NCBI RefSeq assembly: GCF_000758525.1
Contig: NZ_CP009241.1
Coordinates: forward strand, 1,984,001 to 2,048,000
DNA from: Paenibacillus sp. FSL H7-0357
GTDB taxonomy: Bacteria > Bacillota > Bacilli > Paenibacillales > Paenibacillaceae
Direction of reading: 5' to 3'
Length of the DNA stretch: 64,000 nt
The translations under genes and the position numbers were made by a program. Positions 37,834 to 46,471 of the stretch are shown here, piece after piece. The notes below the pieces were generated by a model. It saw only the letters and a program-made list of their open reading frames with translations, searched no databases and had not been told where the DNA came from. The first letter of the stretch is position 1; each line of letters begins with the position of its first letter.

Positions 37834-37869
37834 TTGTCTAACCCAAATTCATACAGAGGAGTGCAACGC

Positions 37870-40749
37870 ATGAGTAAAATGATTAAACAGGTCTTCTCGT
37901 TAGTACTGGCGGCGAGTCTGCTTATTCCGTTAGGCTGTCTTGCTCCGGTTGCGCAAGCTGCAACACCGAAACTGGAAGTAACGAAAACGGTTTATCACGA
38001 AACCTTTGCGGCCGGTGCAGGCAAAGCTGTTCAATCCGGAGGTGCCAGCCTGACGGCTGTCACCGGCAAGTCTTTTGCAGGCAATGCAGACGGAGCGGCA
38101 TTATACGTAAGCAACAGAGTAAACAACTGGGACGCGGCTGATTTCAAATTCAGCGACCTCGGCCTGGAAAACGGAAAAACCTACACGGTGACTTCAATTG
38201 TTTATGTGGATGCAAATGTGAATCTGCCCACCGGCGCGAGTGCAGCACTTCAAACTGTGAACAGCTATGGGAATTATGCGGAAGTGAATTTTGAAGCGGG
38301 CAAAGCCGTCACCCTGACTAAGGAATTTACCGTCGATACAAGCAAAGATCAGGCCTTGCGCATGAACTCCAACAAAGCAGGAGCCGAGGTTTCTTTCTAT
38401 ATCGGAGACCTCCTTATCACCGAGAAAATCGCTTCGGACGGTGGAGAAGAGCCGCCTAGAGAACCGGCTTTACCGTTCACTGCCATCACCTTTGAGGATC
38501 AGACTACCGGCGGTTTTGGAGGCAGAGCCGGGACTGAGAAGCTGACTCTTACAGATACAGAGAATCATACCGAGGGTGGTTCCTTTGCCTTGAAAGTAGA
38601 GGGCAGAACAGCTACGTGGCATGGGCCGTCCTTGCGTGTGGAGAAGTATGTGGACCAGGGCAGCGAATATAACATTTCGGCCTGGGTCAAGCTGATCGAA
38701 CCCGCAAGCTCGCAGCTGCAGCTGTCCACGCAGACCGGGAATGGAAGCAGCGCGAATTATGTGGCTCTATCCCCCAAAACAATCAGTGCCAGCGACGGTT
38801 GGGTTAAATTTGAGGGGAGCTACCGTTATAACAGTGTGGGCGGCGAATATTTAACCATCTATGTTGAAAGCGCCAATAACGCAGCAGCATCTTTCTATAT
38901 CGACGACATCCATTTTGAGAAAACAAGCACAGGTCCAATCGCCATACAAAAGGACCTGATTCCTGTAAAGACTGCCTATCAAAATGATTTTTTGATCGGC
39001 AACGCGATAACAGCCGAGGATCTGGAAGGCCTGCGGCTGGAGCTGCTTAAAATGCATCACAATGTCGCTACCGCAGGAAACGCGATGAAACCGGATGCGC
39101 TGCAGCCGGCGAAGGGCAATTTTACCTTTGACGCTGCGGATTCCATGGTTGCTAAGGTACGGTCTGAAGGGATGTTGATGCATGGGCATGTGCTGGTATG
39201 GCATCAGCAATCCCCCGTGTGGATGAATACGACAAAGGATGCGGAAGGTAATAGCCTTCCCTTGGGGCGGGACGAAGCGCTCGCAAATCTGCACACCCAT
39301 ATTAAAACGGTCGTGGAACATTTCGGTGACAAGGTGATCTCTTGGGATGTCGTGAACGAAGCGATGAGCGATAATCCGGGTAATCCGGCAGATTTGGAAA
39401 CCTCGCTGCGTGAATCCCCTTGGAAGAGTTCCATTGGCGCAGATTATGTGGAGCAGGCCTTCCTGGCGGCAAGAGAAGTGCTGGACCAACATCCAGATTG
39501 GAATATCAAGCTGTACTACAACGATTACAACGAAGATAACCAGAATAAAGCGGCAGCCATTTATAACATGGTCAAAGCTATCAATGATAGGTATGCGCTT
39601 ACACATCCGGGGAAACGCCTCATCGACGGCGTCGGCATGCAGGGGCACTACAGTGTCAACACCAATCCCGAAAACGTAAAGCTGTCGCTGGAGAAGTTTA
39701 TTTCCTTAGGCGTAGAAGTAAGCATCACCGAGCTTGATATTCAGGCTGGGAGCAACAATCAGCTTTCCGAGAAGCTTGCGAATGCCCAGGGCTATTTATA
39801 CGCGCAATTGATGGAGCTCTTCAAAACTCACGCCGCAAATATAGAGCGCGTTACCTTCTGGGGCTTGGACGACCATACGAGCTGGAGAGCTTCTGCTAAT
39901 CCGTTATTATTCGATAAGAACCTGCAGGCCAAGCCGGCTTACTACGGGGTTATCAACCCCGGTAAATTTATGGAGGAGCATAAACCTGATTCTACCGGCG
40001 CAAACCAATCCACCGCTGTTTATGCTTCACCTGTAGTTGACGGGACGGTTGATGCTGTCTGGAGCAAGGCGGCGGAGTTGCCGGTAAATCGGTACCAGAT
40101 GGCGTGGCAGGGCGCGACCGGAGTGGCCAAAACCCTCTGGGATGATCAAAATCTGTATGTTTTGATTCAGGTCAGCGACGCGCAGCTGGACAAGAGCAGT
40201 AAGAACGTATGGGAACAGGATTCCGTCGAAATCTTCCTGGATGAAAACAATGGGAAGACGACGTTCTATCAAGACGATGACGGACAGTTCAGAGTCAACT
40301 TTGACAACGGGACTTCCTTCAATCCGGCTGGGATCGCTGGCGGATTCGAATCATCAACCAAGGTTACCGGAACAAACTACACAGTAGAAGTGAAGATTCC
40401 GTTTAAAAAAATCTCAGCAAGCAACGACAAAAAGATCGGTTTCGACGTACAGATCAATGACGCCAAAGACGGGGCCCGGCAAAGTGCTGCCGCATGGAAT
40501 GATACAACCGGCAATGGATATCAGGACACCTCTGTTTACGGTGTGCTTACGCTTACGGGTAAACCTGGCCAATCGAACGAGGGCGGCAACAGTAACAATA
40601 ACAACAGTAATAACAGTAACAGTAGCAACGGATCAACTCCACAGACCGGAAACGTATGCCCGAGACAGCCTGGCGGATCTGGTGAAATTCGGAATTGTGA
40701 GCGGCAAAGACGGCAAGCTTGCACCGGACGATACGCTCACCCGCGCTGA
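37870..40749 (+). CDS. Secreted modular GH10 xylanase, C-terminus frameshifted
   Basis: The 959-residue product starts with a signal peptide ending in AQAA. Two CBM22-like modules follow (about 35-195 and 200-355). The GH10 barrel (about 365-695) has acid/base Glu497 in DVVNEAM and nucleophile Glu621 in [11 protein letters not shown]9-like module (about 715-895) and an Asn/Ser linker come next. It should cut beta-1,4-xylan outside the cell. After the linker the frame runs into an unrelated 35-residue tail. The plus-one frame carries the end of an SLH domain (see 40652-40786), so the ancestral enzyme was anchored in the S-layer. The ATG at 37870 follows GAGGAG. Confidence 0.93.
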   Translation: MSKMIKQVFSLVLAASLLIPLGCLAPVAQAATPKLEVTKTVYHETFAAGAGKAVQSGGASLTAVTGKSFAGNADGAALYVSNRVNNWDAADFKFSDLGLENGKTYTVTSIVYVDANVNLPTGASAALQTVNSYGNYAEVNFEAGKAVTLTKEFTVDTSKDQALRMNSNKAGAEVSFYIGDLLITEKIASDGGEEPPREPALPFTAITFEDQTTGGFGGRAGTEKLTLTDTENHTEGGSFALKVEGRTATWHGPSLRVEKYVDQGSEYNISAWVKLIEPASSQLQLSTQTGNGSSANYVALSPKTISASDGWVKFEGSYRYNSVGGEYLTIYVESANNAAASFYIDDIHFEKTSTGPIAIQKDLIPVKTAYQNDFLIGNAITAEDLEGLRLELLKMHHNVATAGNAMKPDALQPAKGNFTFDAADSMVAKVRSEGMLMHGHVLVWHQQSPVWMNTTKDAEGNSLPLGRDEALANLHTHIKTVVEHFGDKVISWDVVNEAMSDNPGNPADLETSLRESPWKSSIGADYVEQAFLAAREVLDQHPDWNIKLYYNDYNEDNQNKAAAIYNMVKAINDRYALTHPGKRLIDGVGMQGHYSVNTNPENVKLSLEKFISLGVEVSITELDIQAGSNNQLSEKLANAQGYLYAQLMELFKTHAANIERVTFWGLDDHTSWRASANPLLFDKNLQAKPAYYGVINPGKFMEEHKPDSTGANQSTAVYASPVVDGTVDAVWSKAAELPVNRYQMAWQGATGVAKTLWDDQNLYVLIQVSDAQLDKSSKNVWEQDSVEIFLDENNGKTTFYQDDDGQFRVNFDNGTSFNPAGIAGGFESSTKVTGTNYTVEVKIPFKKISASNDKKIGFDVQINDAKDGARQSAAAWNDTTGNGYQDTSVYGVLTLTGKPGQSNEGGNSNNNNSNNSNSSNGSTPQTGNVCPRQPGGSGEIRNCERQRRQACTGRYAHPR

Positions 40750-40786
40750 AGCGGCAGTTATTGTGTACCGCATTTGGAATCTGTAA
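40652..40786 (+). pseudogene. Remnant of the xylanase SLH anchor
   Basis: In the frame one base off the xylanase, the translation reads [20 protein letters not shown] and ends [15 protein letters not shown] before a stop. This is the last two thirds of a typical third SLH domain. The rest of an expected three-domain anchor (about 150 residues) is missing between linker and remnant. A deletion that also shifted the frame explains it. Confidence 0.85.
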
Positions 40787-40810
40787 CCTGTATTTACAGC
40801 TTTCAGCCTA

Positions 40811-40853
40811 AACAGCCAGCCGCCGGAAAATTTCCGGTGACTGGCTGTTTTTT
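40811..40853 (+). terminator. Rho-independent terminator of the xylanase gene
   Basis: AACAGCCAG and CCGGAAA pair with TTTCCGG and CTGGCTGTT, followed by TTTT. Confidence 0.92.
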
Positions 40854-40936
40854 GCTGTGATTTACCAGTATTTCATCAATGAATATAGATTCTATCTTTG
40901 ATACAATTCTAAAATTGATGTCATAGGAGGAATCAC

Positions 40937-42565
40937 GTGAAGGCCATATTAGGTAGATTCATAATAGCGGCAGCCGCTGTCATTTGCTCGACAAGCATGT
41001 TTTGTCAGCATATATTGGCCGATGGGCGGCTGCCTTTTGATGATATAAACACAAGCTATGCCCAAAAAGAGATCATAGATTTATATAATAAAAAGCTTAT
41101 TACAGGAACCTCGTTGACGAGTTTCTCACCAGCAAAGTCTATGACCAGAGCAGAATTTATTACTGTGCTGGAACGTTTGCTAAAGCTTGATCCAGTGGCT
41201 AGTCCAGTAACCGCTTTTACAGATGTAGTAATGAATGAATGGTATTACGGTCCGATTCAGGCGGCTGTTCAGCTGAACCTGGCAAGTGGTACCTCGGAGA
41301 CTACCTTTGCACCTAAGAGAGCTGTTACAAGACAAGAGGCAGCTGTTTGGATGGCTGGTGCATTGCAACAAACGAACGGCAAATCCACTAATCTGACAGT
41401 ATATAAGGATAGTAATCGTATTGCTGCTTGGGCTGGTAATTCTGTTGCTGCCGTTAGTAAGCTAGGATTAATGAAGGGCGATGAAACAGGATATTTTCGT
41501 CCAACGGATGCAATTACCAGGCAGGAAGTAACTGTACTTATTTATCGGGTGCTGCAAAATAAAAGCTGGGCCACAGAGCTTGAGAACGAGCCAAAAAAAC
41601 ATATTGTTATTGGCTGGCAGTATGGACAAACAACCGCAGAGTATAAGAGCACTATTCTGAAATCGAATGTGAACATCTTATCTCCACGGTGGTACTTTGT
41701 AGGGGGAACTGGGATTGTAACGGATTCAACAGAAATCTCGCTTGTTTCGTGGGCAAAGACGAAGGACAAAGAAATTTGGGCGATGGTCGGTAACCGGTCC
41801 GATCAAGAAGCTACTCATCTAATGTTATCTAGCATAACAGCAAGAAATACTGCAATAATCCAATTAGCAGCGATGGTAAGTAAATATGGCATTGATGGGC
41901 TAAATATAGATTTTGAGAATATAAAGGCATCGGATCGAAAATATTTGACAGCTTTTATTGCTTTATTAGCAGAAAGATTGCATGGCGTTAATGCTACGTT
42001 GTCTATAGATGTATCGCCTGATCTTGGTACGGATTGGACAGAGGCATTTGACTACGCTGCGCTTGGGGAACAAGTGGATTATGTAGTAATGATGGGCTAC
42101 GATGAGCATTACGGTGGAAGTGTCAATCCAGGCTCTAATGCTTCGCTACCCTATATCACAAACGCACTCGAAACCTTGCTAAAGGTTGTATCAAATGACA
42201 AGGTCATATTGGCACTGCCATTCTATAACCGGGACTGGATGTTAAAGCAAAATGGAACAGTTTCATCCTCCGAATTCATTACGTTCACTGAGCAAAATCA
42301 GAGGATCAATACCTATTCGATGAAACCGCTATGGAATGAATCATTGGCTCAATATGTTGCCGGCTATACGAACAATGTTATGCAACACATGATTTGGATT
42401 GAGGACGGGCGCTCGTTAATTGCCAAATATCATTTTGCTGTTACTAAAAATTTAGCGGGAGTGGCCTACTGGTACATAGGCGGGGAAAGTCCGGATATTT
42501 GGACAAGCATGAGTAATGCGGAGAAATATTACGGTTATTCCTTCTTAAACAATACAACCCCTTGA
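40937..42565 (+). CDS. Secreted SLH protein with GH18 domain
   Basis: The 542-residue protein has an N-terminal signal peptide (to about residue 31), three SLH repeats (about 33-215, with TRAEFITVLERLL, TRQEAAVWMAGAL and TRQEVTVLIYRVL) and a GH18 barrel (about 225-535). The active-site run DGLNIDFE has Asp320, Asp325 and acid/base Glu327, but Asn323 replaces the first inner Asp of the usual DxxDxDxE. This form is typical of the spore-cortex/YaaH-like branch, which cleaves peptidoglycan or chitin-type GlcNAc bonds. It starts at GTG with TAGGAGG six bases upstream. It is probably wall-bound. Confidence 0.88.
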   Translation: MKAILGRFIIAAAAVICSTSMFCQHILADGRLPFDDINTSYAQKEIIDLYNKKLITGTSLTSFSPAKSMTRAEFITVLERLLKLDPVASPVTAFTDVVMNEWYYGPIQAAVQLNLASGTSETTFAPKRAVTRQEAAVWMAGALQQTNGKSTNLTVYKDSNRIAAWAGNSVAAVSKLGLMKGDETGYFRPTDAITRQEVTVLIYRVLQNKSWATELENEPKKHIVIGWQYGQTTAEYKSTILKSNVNILSPRWYFVGGTGIVTDSTEISLVSWAKTKDKEIWAMVGNRSDQEATHLMLSSITARNTAIIQLAAMVSKYGIDGLNIDFENIKASDRKYLTAFIALLAERLHGVNATLSIDVSPDLGTDWTEAFDYAALGEQVDYVVMMGYDEHYGGSVNPGSNASLPYITNALETLLKVVSNDKVILALPFYNRDWMLKQNGTVSSSEFITFTEQNQRINTYSMKPLWNESLAQYVAGYTNNVMQHMIWIEDGRSLIAKYHFAVTKNLAGVAYWYIGGESPDIWTSMSNAEKYYGYSFLNNTTP

Positions 42566-42584
42566 TTCATCTAGGGGTTTAGAC
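42557..42584 (+). terminator. Weak terminator-like hairpin at the GH18 stop codon
   Basis: AACCCCT pairs with AGGGGTT across a ten-base loop, overlapping the stop codon. The T run is poor, so function is uncertain. Confidence 0.35.
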
Positions 42585-42646
42585 TTGACGGAAATCTCTT
42601 GCCTACTGATAGTTTCGTATGGTATATTCTAGGTGTCATTTAACAA

Positions 42647-42660
42647 TCTAAACGTTTAAC
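42647..42660 (+). promoter_or_regulatory. LacI-type operator 1, before the regulator gene
   Basis: TAAACGTTTA (42649-42658) lies 35 bp before the LacI gene and next to a CATAAT box. It matches the sites at 43771 and 46297, suggesting autoregulation. Confidence 0.7.
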
Positions 42661-42693
42661 ATAATGTTTGCGGCATAGAATAGGAGAATTACA

Positions 42694-43737
42694 ATGAGCA
42701 AAACCAGCATTAAGCATATCGCTGCTAAAGCCAATGTTTCGATTGCTACAGTCTCCTATGTGCTTAATGGTACCCGCAATGTCCGTCCAGAGACGCGTCA
42801 GCGAGTAGTTGAAGCCATTGAGGAGCTGAATTACAAACCTAACGATATTGCCAAGAGCCTCAAGCTCAACCGTACGAATACGATCGGTGTTATCGCAGAG
42901 GATGTGACGGTGTTTAATGCACCCGAGATTATCGATGGCATCAATGATTTTGGCGATCGGCATGATCTGCATATTTTGCTGGTCAATCTTCGTCTAAATA
43001 AACGTATCGGCCGTAATTTTGCTGATATAGAGGCATACCGGAAGTACGCCTCCAATGCCGTGTCCGAGCTGCTCAGCAAGCAGGTGGACGGGATTATCTA
43101 TATCGGTGTACATACCCGTGACTTAACCGGACTAATCGATGCAGACGACAAACCTATTGTATATACCTATGGTTATACACGGGACGACATTTCCATACAT
43201 TATAACGACGAGCAGGCTTCGTATGAGGCTATGTCCCATCTGGTCGCGAAGGGTCATAGCAGAATCGCGGTCATTAGCGGGCTGATGGATTCCATTCCGT
43301 CCAGACAGCGGCTGAACGGTTATTATCGGGCGATTACTGACTTTGAACTGCCCTTTGATCCTTTATTGATCAAGATGGGGGATTGGGAGCGGGAATCCGG
43401 ATATCGCCTGACCGGCGAGCTGTTATCTCTGCCGGAGCCGCCGACGGCTATCCTCTCTATGAATGATGTTATGGTGGTAGGGGTATTGCAGGCAGCCGAC
43501 GAAAGAGGCGTTAAGGTTCCGGAGGACTTGTCGGTGATTGGCTTCGATAACCGGGAATTCAGCGATTATCTGCGCCCGCGGATTACGACGATGGAACTTC
43601 CGCTGCACGAAATGGGCTATCAGGCCATAGAGAGCTTGTACAATGTGATCAATGGGAATGAATCTGCGCCCCTGATTATGCCGGAATGCCGGTTAATCGA
43701 GCGGGACTCTGTAGCTGCTGTAAACGATGTGAGATAA
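42694..43737 (+). CDS. LacI family regulator of the glycan ABC/hydrolase locus
   Basis: The 347-residue protein has the LacI headpiece (SIKHIAAKANVSIATVSYVL, residues 4-23) and hinge, then a sugar-sensing periplasmic-binding-like domain with GVIAEDVTVFNAPEIIDGI at its start. Three palindromes with core TAAACGTTTA stand before this gene, before the next gene and before the importer. This indicates control of the whole 42.7-56.2 kb locus. The inducer is probably a breakdown sugar of the target glycan. A terminator overlaps its stop codon, separating it from the genes it controls. Confidence 0.9.
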   Translation: MSKTSIKHIAAKANVSIATVSYVLNGTRNVRPETRQRVVEAIEELNYKPNDIAKSLKLNRTNTIGVIAEDVTVFNAPEIIDGINDFGDRHDLHILLVNLRLNKRIGRNFADIEAYRKYASNAVSELLSKQVDGIIYIGVHTRDLTGLIDADDKPIVYTYGYTRDDISIHYNDEQASYEAMSHLVAKGHSRIAVISGLMDSIPSRQRLNGYYRAITDFELPFDPLLIKMGDWERESGYRLTGELLSLPEPPTAILSMNDVMVVGVLQAADERGVKVPEDLSVIGFDNREFSDYLRPRITTMELPLHEMGYQAIESLYNVINGNESAPLIMPECRLIERDSVAAVNDVR

Positions 43738-43764
43738 AGCCGATGTCTCACATCATATTTTTTT
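43726..43764 (+). terminator. Terminator of the LacI gene
   Basis: GATGTGAGA pairs with TCTCACATC and is followed by seven T residues. The stem begins inside the last codons of the regulator. Confidence 0.9.
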
Positions 43765-43770
43765 CATTTA

Positions 43771-43784
43771 TCTAAACGTTTAGA
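43771..43784 (+). promoter_or_regulatory. LacI-type operator 2
   Basis: TCTAAACGTTTAGA is a perfect 14-bp palindrome directly upstream of a TATAAA box at 43786 and 33 bp before the next start codon. A bound repressor would block the promoter. Confidence 0.8.
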
Positions 43785-43816
43785 TTATAAAGCAGGACGC
43801 GAAAGAGGTGATGGCG

Positions 43817-46231
43817 ATGATGTTTCTCAGCAATGCAAAATACAGAATGGAGCTTAGTGCCCGGGGAGCCATGCAGTCCCTGGTGATGCAGGAAGATCCC
43901 GCCGCAATGAACTGGGTGGTTGATCCCGCTTATCTGCAACAGGCAGGGTACGAAGACGAGGATAAGCTGTTCGGGGAATGGACGCTCGAACTGAATGGGA
44001 AGATCATACACAGTGTGGATCTTAAGCCGAGGGTGATCCAGGAGGGAGAGCATCGCGCTACTGTTGAGTTTGATGCTTTTCCGGTAACGATCCGCTTCGT
44101 GTACACACTGGAGGAGGAGCGCTTCAGGTGGAGCATCGAATTGTCCAACCGCTCCGCACAAGCTGTACGGATTAACGGGCTGCATGTATGGTTCTCGCTG
44201 GCCTATATCATGTTCAGGGATGAGAACGTGCTGCGGAATATGCGTGAATCGTGTGCAGTGTTCACTCATCTGGGCGGAGACTTCACCAAGTTCGCCGCTA
44301 TCAGGCGCAGCAATGAGGCGCCGCACTTGGGTATTTATCAGACTGGGGGCAGAACAGTCACGGCAGGCTCCTATTGCCGTTATAGTAACCGCTTTCTTGA
44401 GCAGGTATCCCCTTCCTTGGACGGCTTGCTGTATCATCGGCTGTCGCTGGTGGAGGATGGGGCTTCAATGCCCGACTCAGCAGCTGCGGATTGGATCTAT
44501 GGTAACGCTTACCATACACTGGATCTGGAGCCCGGGCAGACTTCCAGCTGGGAGTATGTATTTCTCCCTTGCCAGGATCAGGATGATTTCTACCGCCAGG
44601 GAGCCGCGTTTGGCCACCCGCACTGGAGCTATACGTCTGTGCTGACACAGGGCGGAATCTTCCAAGCTGAGGTTGGGATAACGCAGGAACAGTCTATACG
44701 TGAAATCTGCCTATTCAGCGCTCCACCGGGAACGGAGGAGCTCCGCCGCGAAGACATTACAGATCAGGCGATTCCGGTAATAGGAGAAAATGGCAGGTAC
44801 ACACTTACGCTGCTTCGTCCGGCGCCCGGTGAGCATAAGCTGGAGCTGGTGCTTGAAGACGGACGCAGCGACATCCTGGTGTGGAACGTGCTGGAGCCGA
44901 TCGACATTATGCTGGAGAAACGGGCAGAATGGCTGGTAGCCCATAGCTATGGAAGCGCAGATGGAGTGGAACGCCCCTACGCGTTCCGTCCCTTGTCCAA
45001 TCAGGGAGAATCACTTGGCAAGCTGACCTTCCTGCTGATGAAGAACAGCATGTCGGCTGCAGTGCCGGAACAGGTTGCGAAGGCCGAGGCTGCTGCAGTG
45101 CTGGATATGAAGCTCCATTGGTTCGAGGAGGGCGATTTCACTCGGCCGCGCCCCTTGTATGGAGGGTTCTACCGGATTTATGATCTGGATTATATTGCGC
45201 ATGTTTTCTACCTGCTGTCGAGAATGGATGCTGCGCTGCTGAGGCTGCATCCGCCACGGCTTTATCTGGAGTGGGCTGCCGAAGTGATATGCCTGCGTCT
45301 GAACCCGGACTGCCATTCCAGGCAGCGAGAGAAGGACGAGGCAGGGCTGAACGGCATTTTCACTCTATATATTCGGGATTTGCTGCAGGCACTTGAGGAG
45401 GAGGGACTTGCGGAATGGCAGGGGCAATTGCAGCAGTTATGGGAGCGGTTCGGCCGGAATCTGCAGACAGAAGTACAGCAATACGGCGGGGCAATTACAG
45501 AGCACTTCTATGATAACGCAGGGTTCGGACCTACCTGTGAAACGCTGTGCCATCTTGGGAATCTGGACGAAGCGGAACGTTACGGACAGCTGATTCTGGC
45601 GAACATCGGGTTCAGTAATGACTACAGGGTTCAGAACCCGGACCGCTGGTGGGAAGCCCTCTCTTCCATGATCCATTCCTTATGGGGGGGATTGGTGTCC
45701 GGCTCGGCCCGGGTTGCCTACGAGCATTTGGGCAATCCCGAATATTTGGAGGCGGCTTACCGTTCTACAATGGCCGTGTTCAATTGTTATGACTGGAATG
45801 TGCGCTCCACTCCGCGCCGCCTGCAGCCGGGAGAGGCGGCCTCAACTTACAGTGTGGCTGCACCTAATCTGAATATGCCGGAGCTGTCGAGGAACAGGTT
45901 TGGACAGTCGGTATTTGTAGCAAGCAGTGATCCGTTATTCGCTTCGCTGTTCTCCACTGTATCCGGAGATGATTGGGACATGGGTGAAGAACTGGTTGCC
46001 TACTTATTAGGCTTTGGGACAACCGCCTATCTCTATAGAGACAGCAGCGGCAAGCTGCGTTGTGTTAATGGTTATGTTACCGAGGAGACGGACGGCTGGA
46101 CAATTACGAGTTATGCAGCGTACCCTTCCAGATACCTGCTGCTTGAAGACAAGGTGGGTTTCCGCTCCGGGCAAGGCCGGCTGCAGCGCCAAGTAAGACT
46201 TCAGGGCGGCGTCTTCAGCGCTTGTCCATAA
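43817..46231 (+). CDS. Large cytosolic protein, putative (alpha/alpha)-barrel glycosidase
   Basis: The 804-residue protein has an N-terminal beta-sandwich-like region (about 1-270), a middle linker (270-390) and a helical second half. Repeated aromatic and acidic segments such as DNAGFGPTCETLCHLGN and RWWEALSSMIHSLWGGL suggest an (alpha/alpha)6 barrel. I think it belongs near DUF5695-type carbohydrate proteins but cannot confirm. There is no signal peptide. Its own operator and the shared regulator tie it to the importer that follows, so I infer it breaks down imported oligosaccharides. The start at 43817 fits AAAGAGGTG at 43802; 43820 is also possible. Confidence 0.65.
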   Translation: MMFLSNAKYRMELSARGAMQSLVMQEDPAAMNWVVDPAYLQQAGYEDEDKLFGEWTLELNGKIIHSVDLKPRVIQEGEHRATVEFDAFPVTIRFVYTLEEERFRWSIELSNRSAQAVRINGLHVWFSLAYIMFRDENVLRNMRESCAVFTHLGGDFTKFAAIRRSNEAPHLGIYQTGGRTVTAGSYCRYSNRFLEQVSPSLDGLLYHRLSLVEDGASMPDSAAADWIYGNAYHTLDLEPGQTSSWEYVFLPCQDQDDFYRQGAAFGHPHWSYTSVLTQGGIFQAEVGITQEQSIREICLFSAPPGTEELRREDITDQAIPVIGENGRYTLTLLRPAPGEHKLELVLEDGRSDILVWNVLEPIDIMLEKRAEWLVAHSYGSADGVERPYAFRPLSNQGESLGKLTFLLMKNSMSAAVPEQVAKAEAAAVLDMKLHWFEEGDFTRPRPLYGGFYRIYDLDYIAHVFYLLSRMDAALLRLHPPRLYLEWAAEVICLRLNPDCHSRQREKDEAGLNGIFTLYIRDLLQALEEEGLAEWQGQLQQLWERFGRNLQTEVQQYGGAITEHFYDNAGFGPTCETLCHLGNLDEAERYGQLILANIGFSNDYRVQNPDRWWEALSSMIHSLWGGLVSGSARVAYEHLGNPEYLEAAYRSTMAVFNCYDWNVRSTPRRLQPGEAASTYSVAAPNLNMPELSRNRFGQSVFVASSDPLFASLFSTVSGDDWDMGEELVAYLLGFGTTAYLYRDSSGKLRCVNGYVTEETDGWTITSYAAYPSRYLLLEDKVGFRSGQGRLQRQVRLQGGVFSACP

Positions 46232-46294
46232 TCGCCGGCAGGAGCGGCAGAATGGGACAGGCTACTTAACGGACAAAACCCGTGAAGCTTTTAG

Positions 46295-46318
46295 ATTAAA
46301 CGTTTAACTTAGTATAAT
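46295..46318 (+). promoter_or_regulatory. LacI-type operator 3 in the importer promoter
   Basis: TTAAACGTTTAA (46297-46308) lies in the spacer just upstream of a consensus TATAAT box at 46313-46318. The transcript would start near 46325. A bound repressor would occlude RNA polymerase. Confidence 0.78.
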
Positions 46319-46333
46319 CGAAATAAATATAGG

Positions 46334-46434
46334 TGAACTTGGAAAATCGACATTAGGTAAAGGAGCAGCGAAGGGGAAGGCCAAGTCTTCTCCGCAGTTG
46401 CGCAGAATACCTAAATGAAAAACTCACAAGTTCA
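46334..46434 (+). ncRNA. Nested inverted-repeat leader of the importer operon
   Basis: The bases between the promoter and the binding-protein gene can fold into one long rod. TGAACTTG (46334) pairs with CAAGTTCA (46427), TTAGGTA (46353) with TACCTAA (46408), and inside these GGAG with CTCC and GAAG with CTTC. The structure starts almost at the predicted 5-prime end and leaves the ribosome site (46456 onward) free. No terminator follows. It could be a stabilising 5-prime structure or an unknown cis-regulatory RNA; it matches no riboswitch that I recognise. Confidence 0.5.
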
Positions 46435-46471
46435 TTTTATATAGATTTAAAAGAAAAGGGAGGCAACAAAC

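Noticed and set aside
40590..40635. Short Asn/Ser codon repeat as a CRISPR-like or microsatellite array
   Set aside because: It is an in-frame linker of AAC/AGT/AAT codons in the xylanase, without regular spacers.
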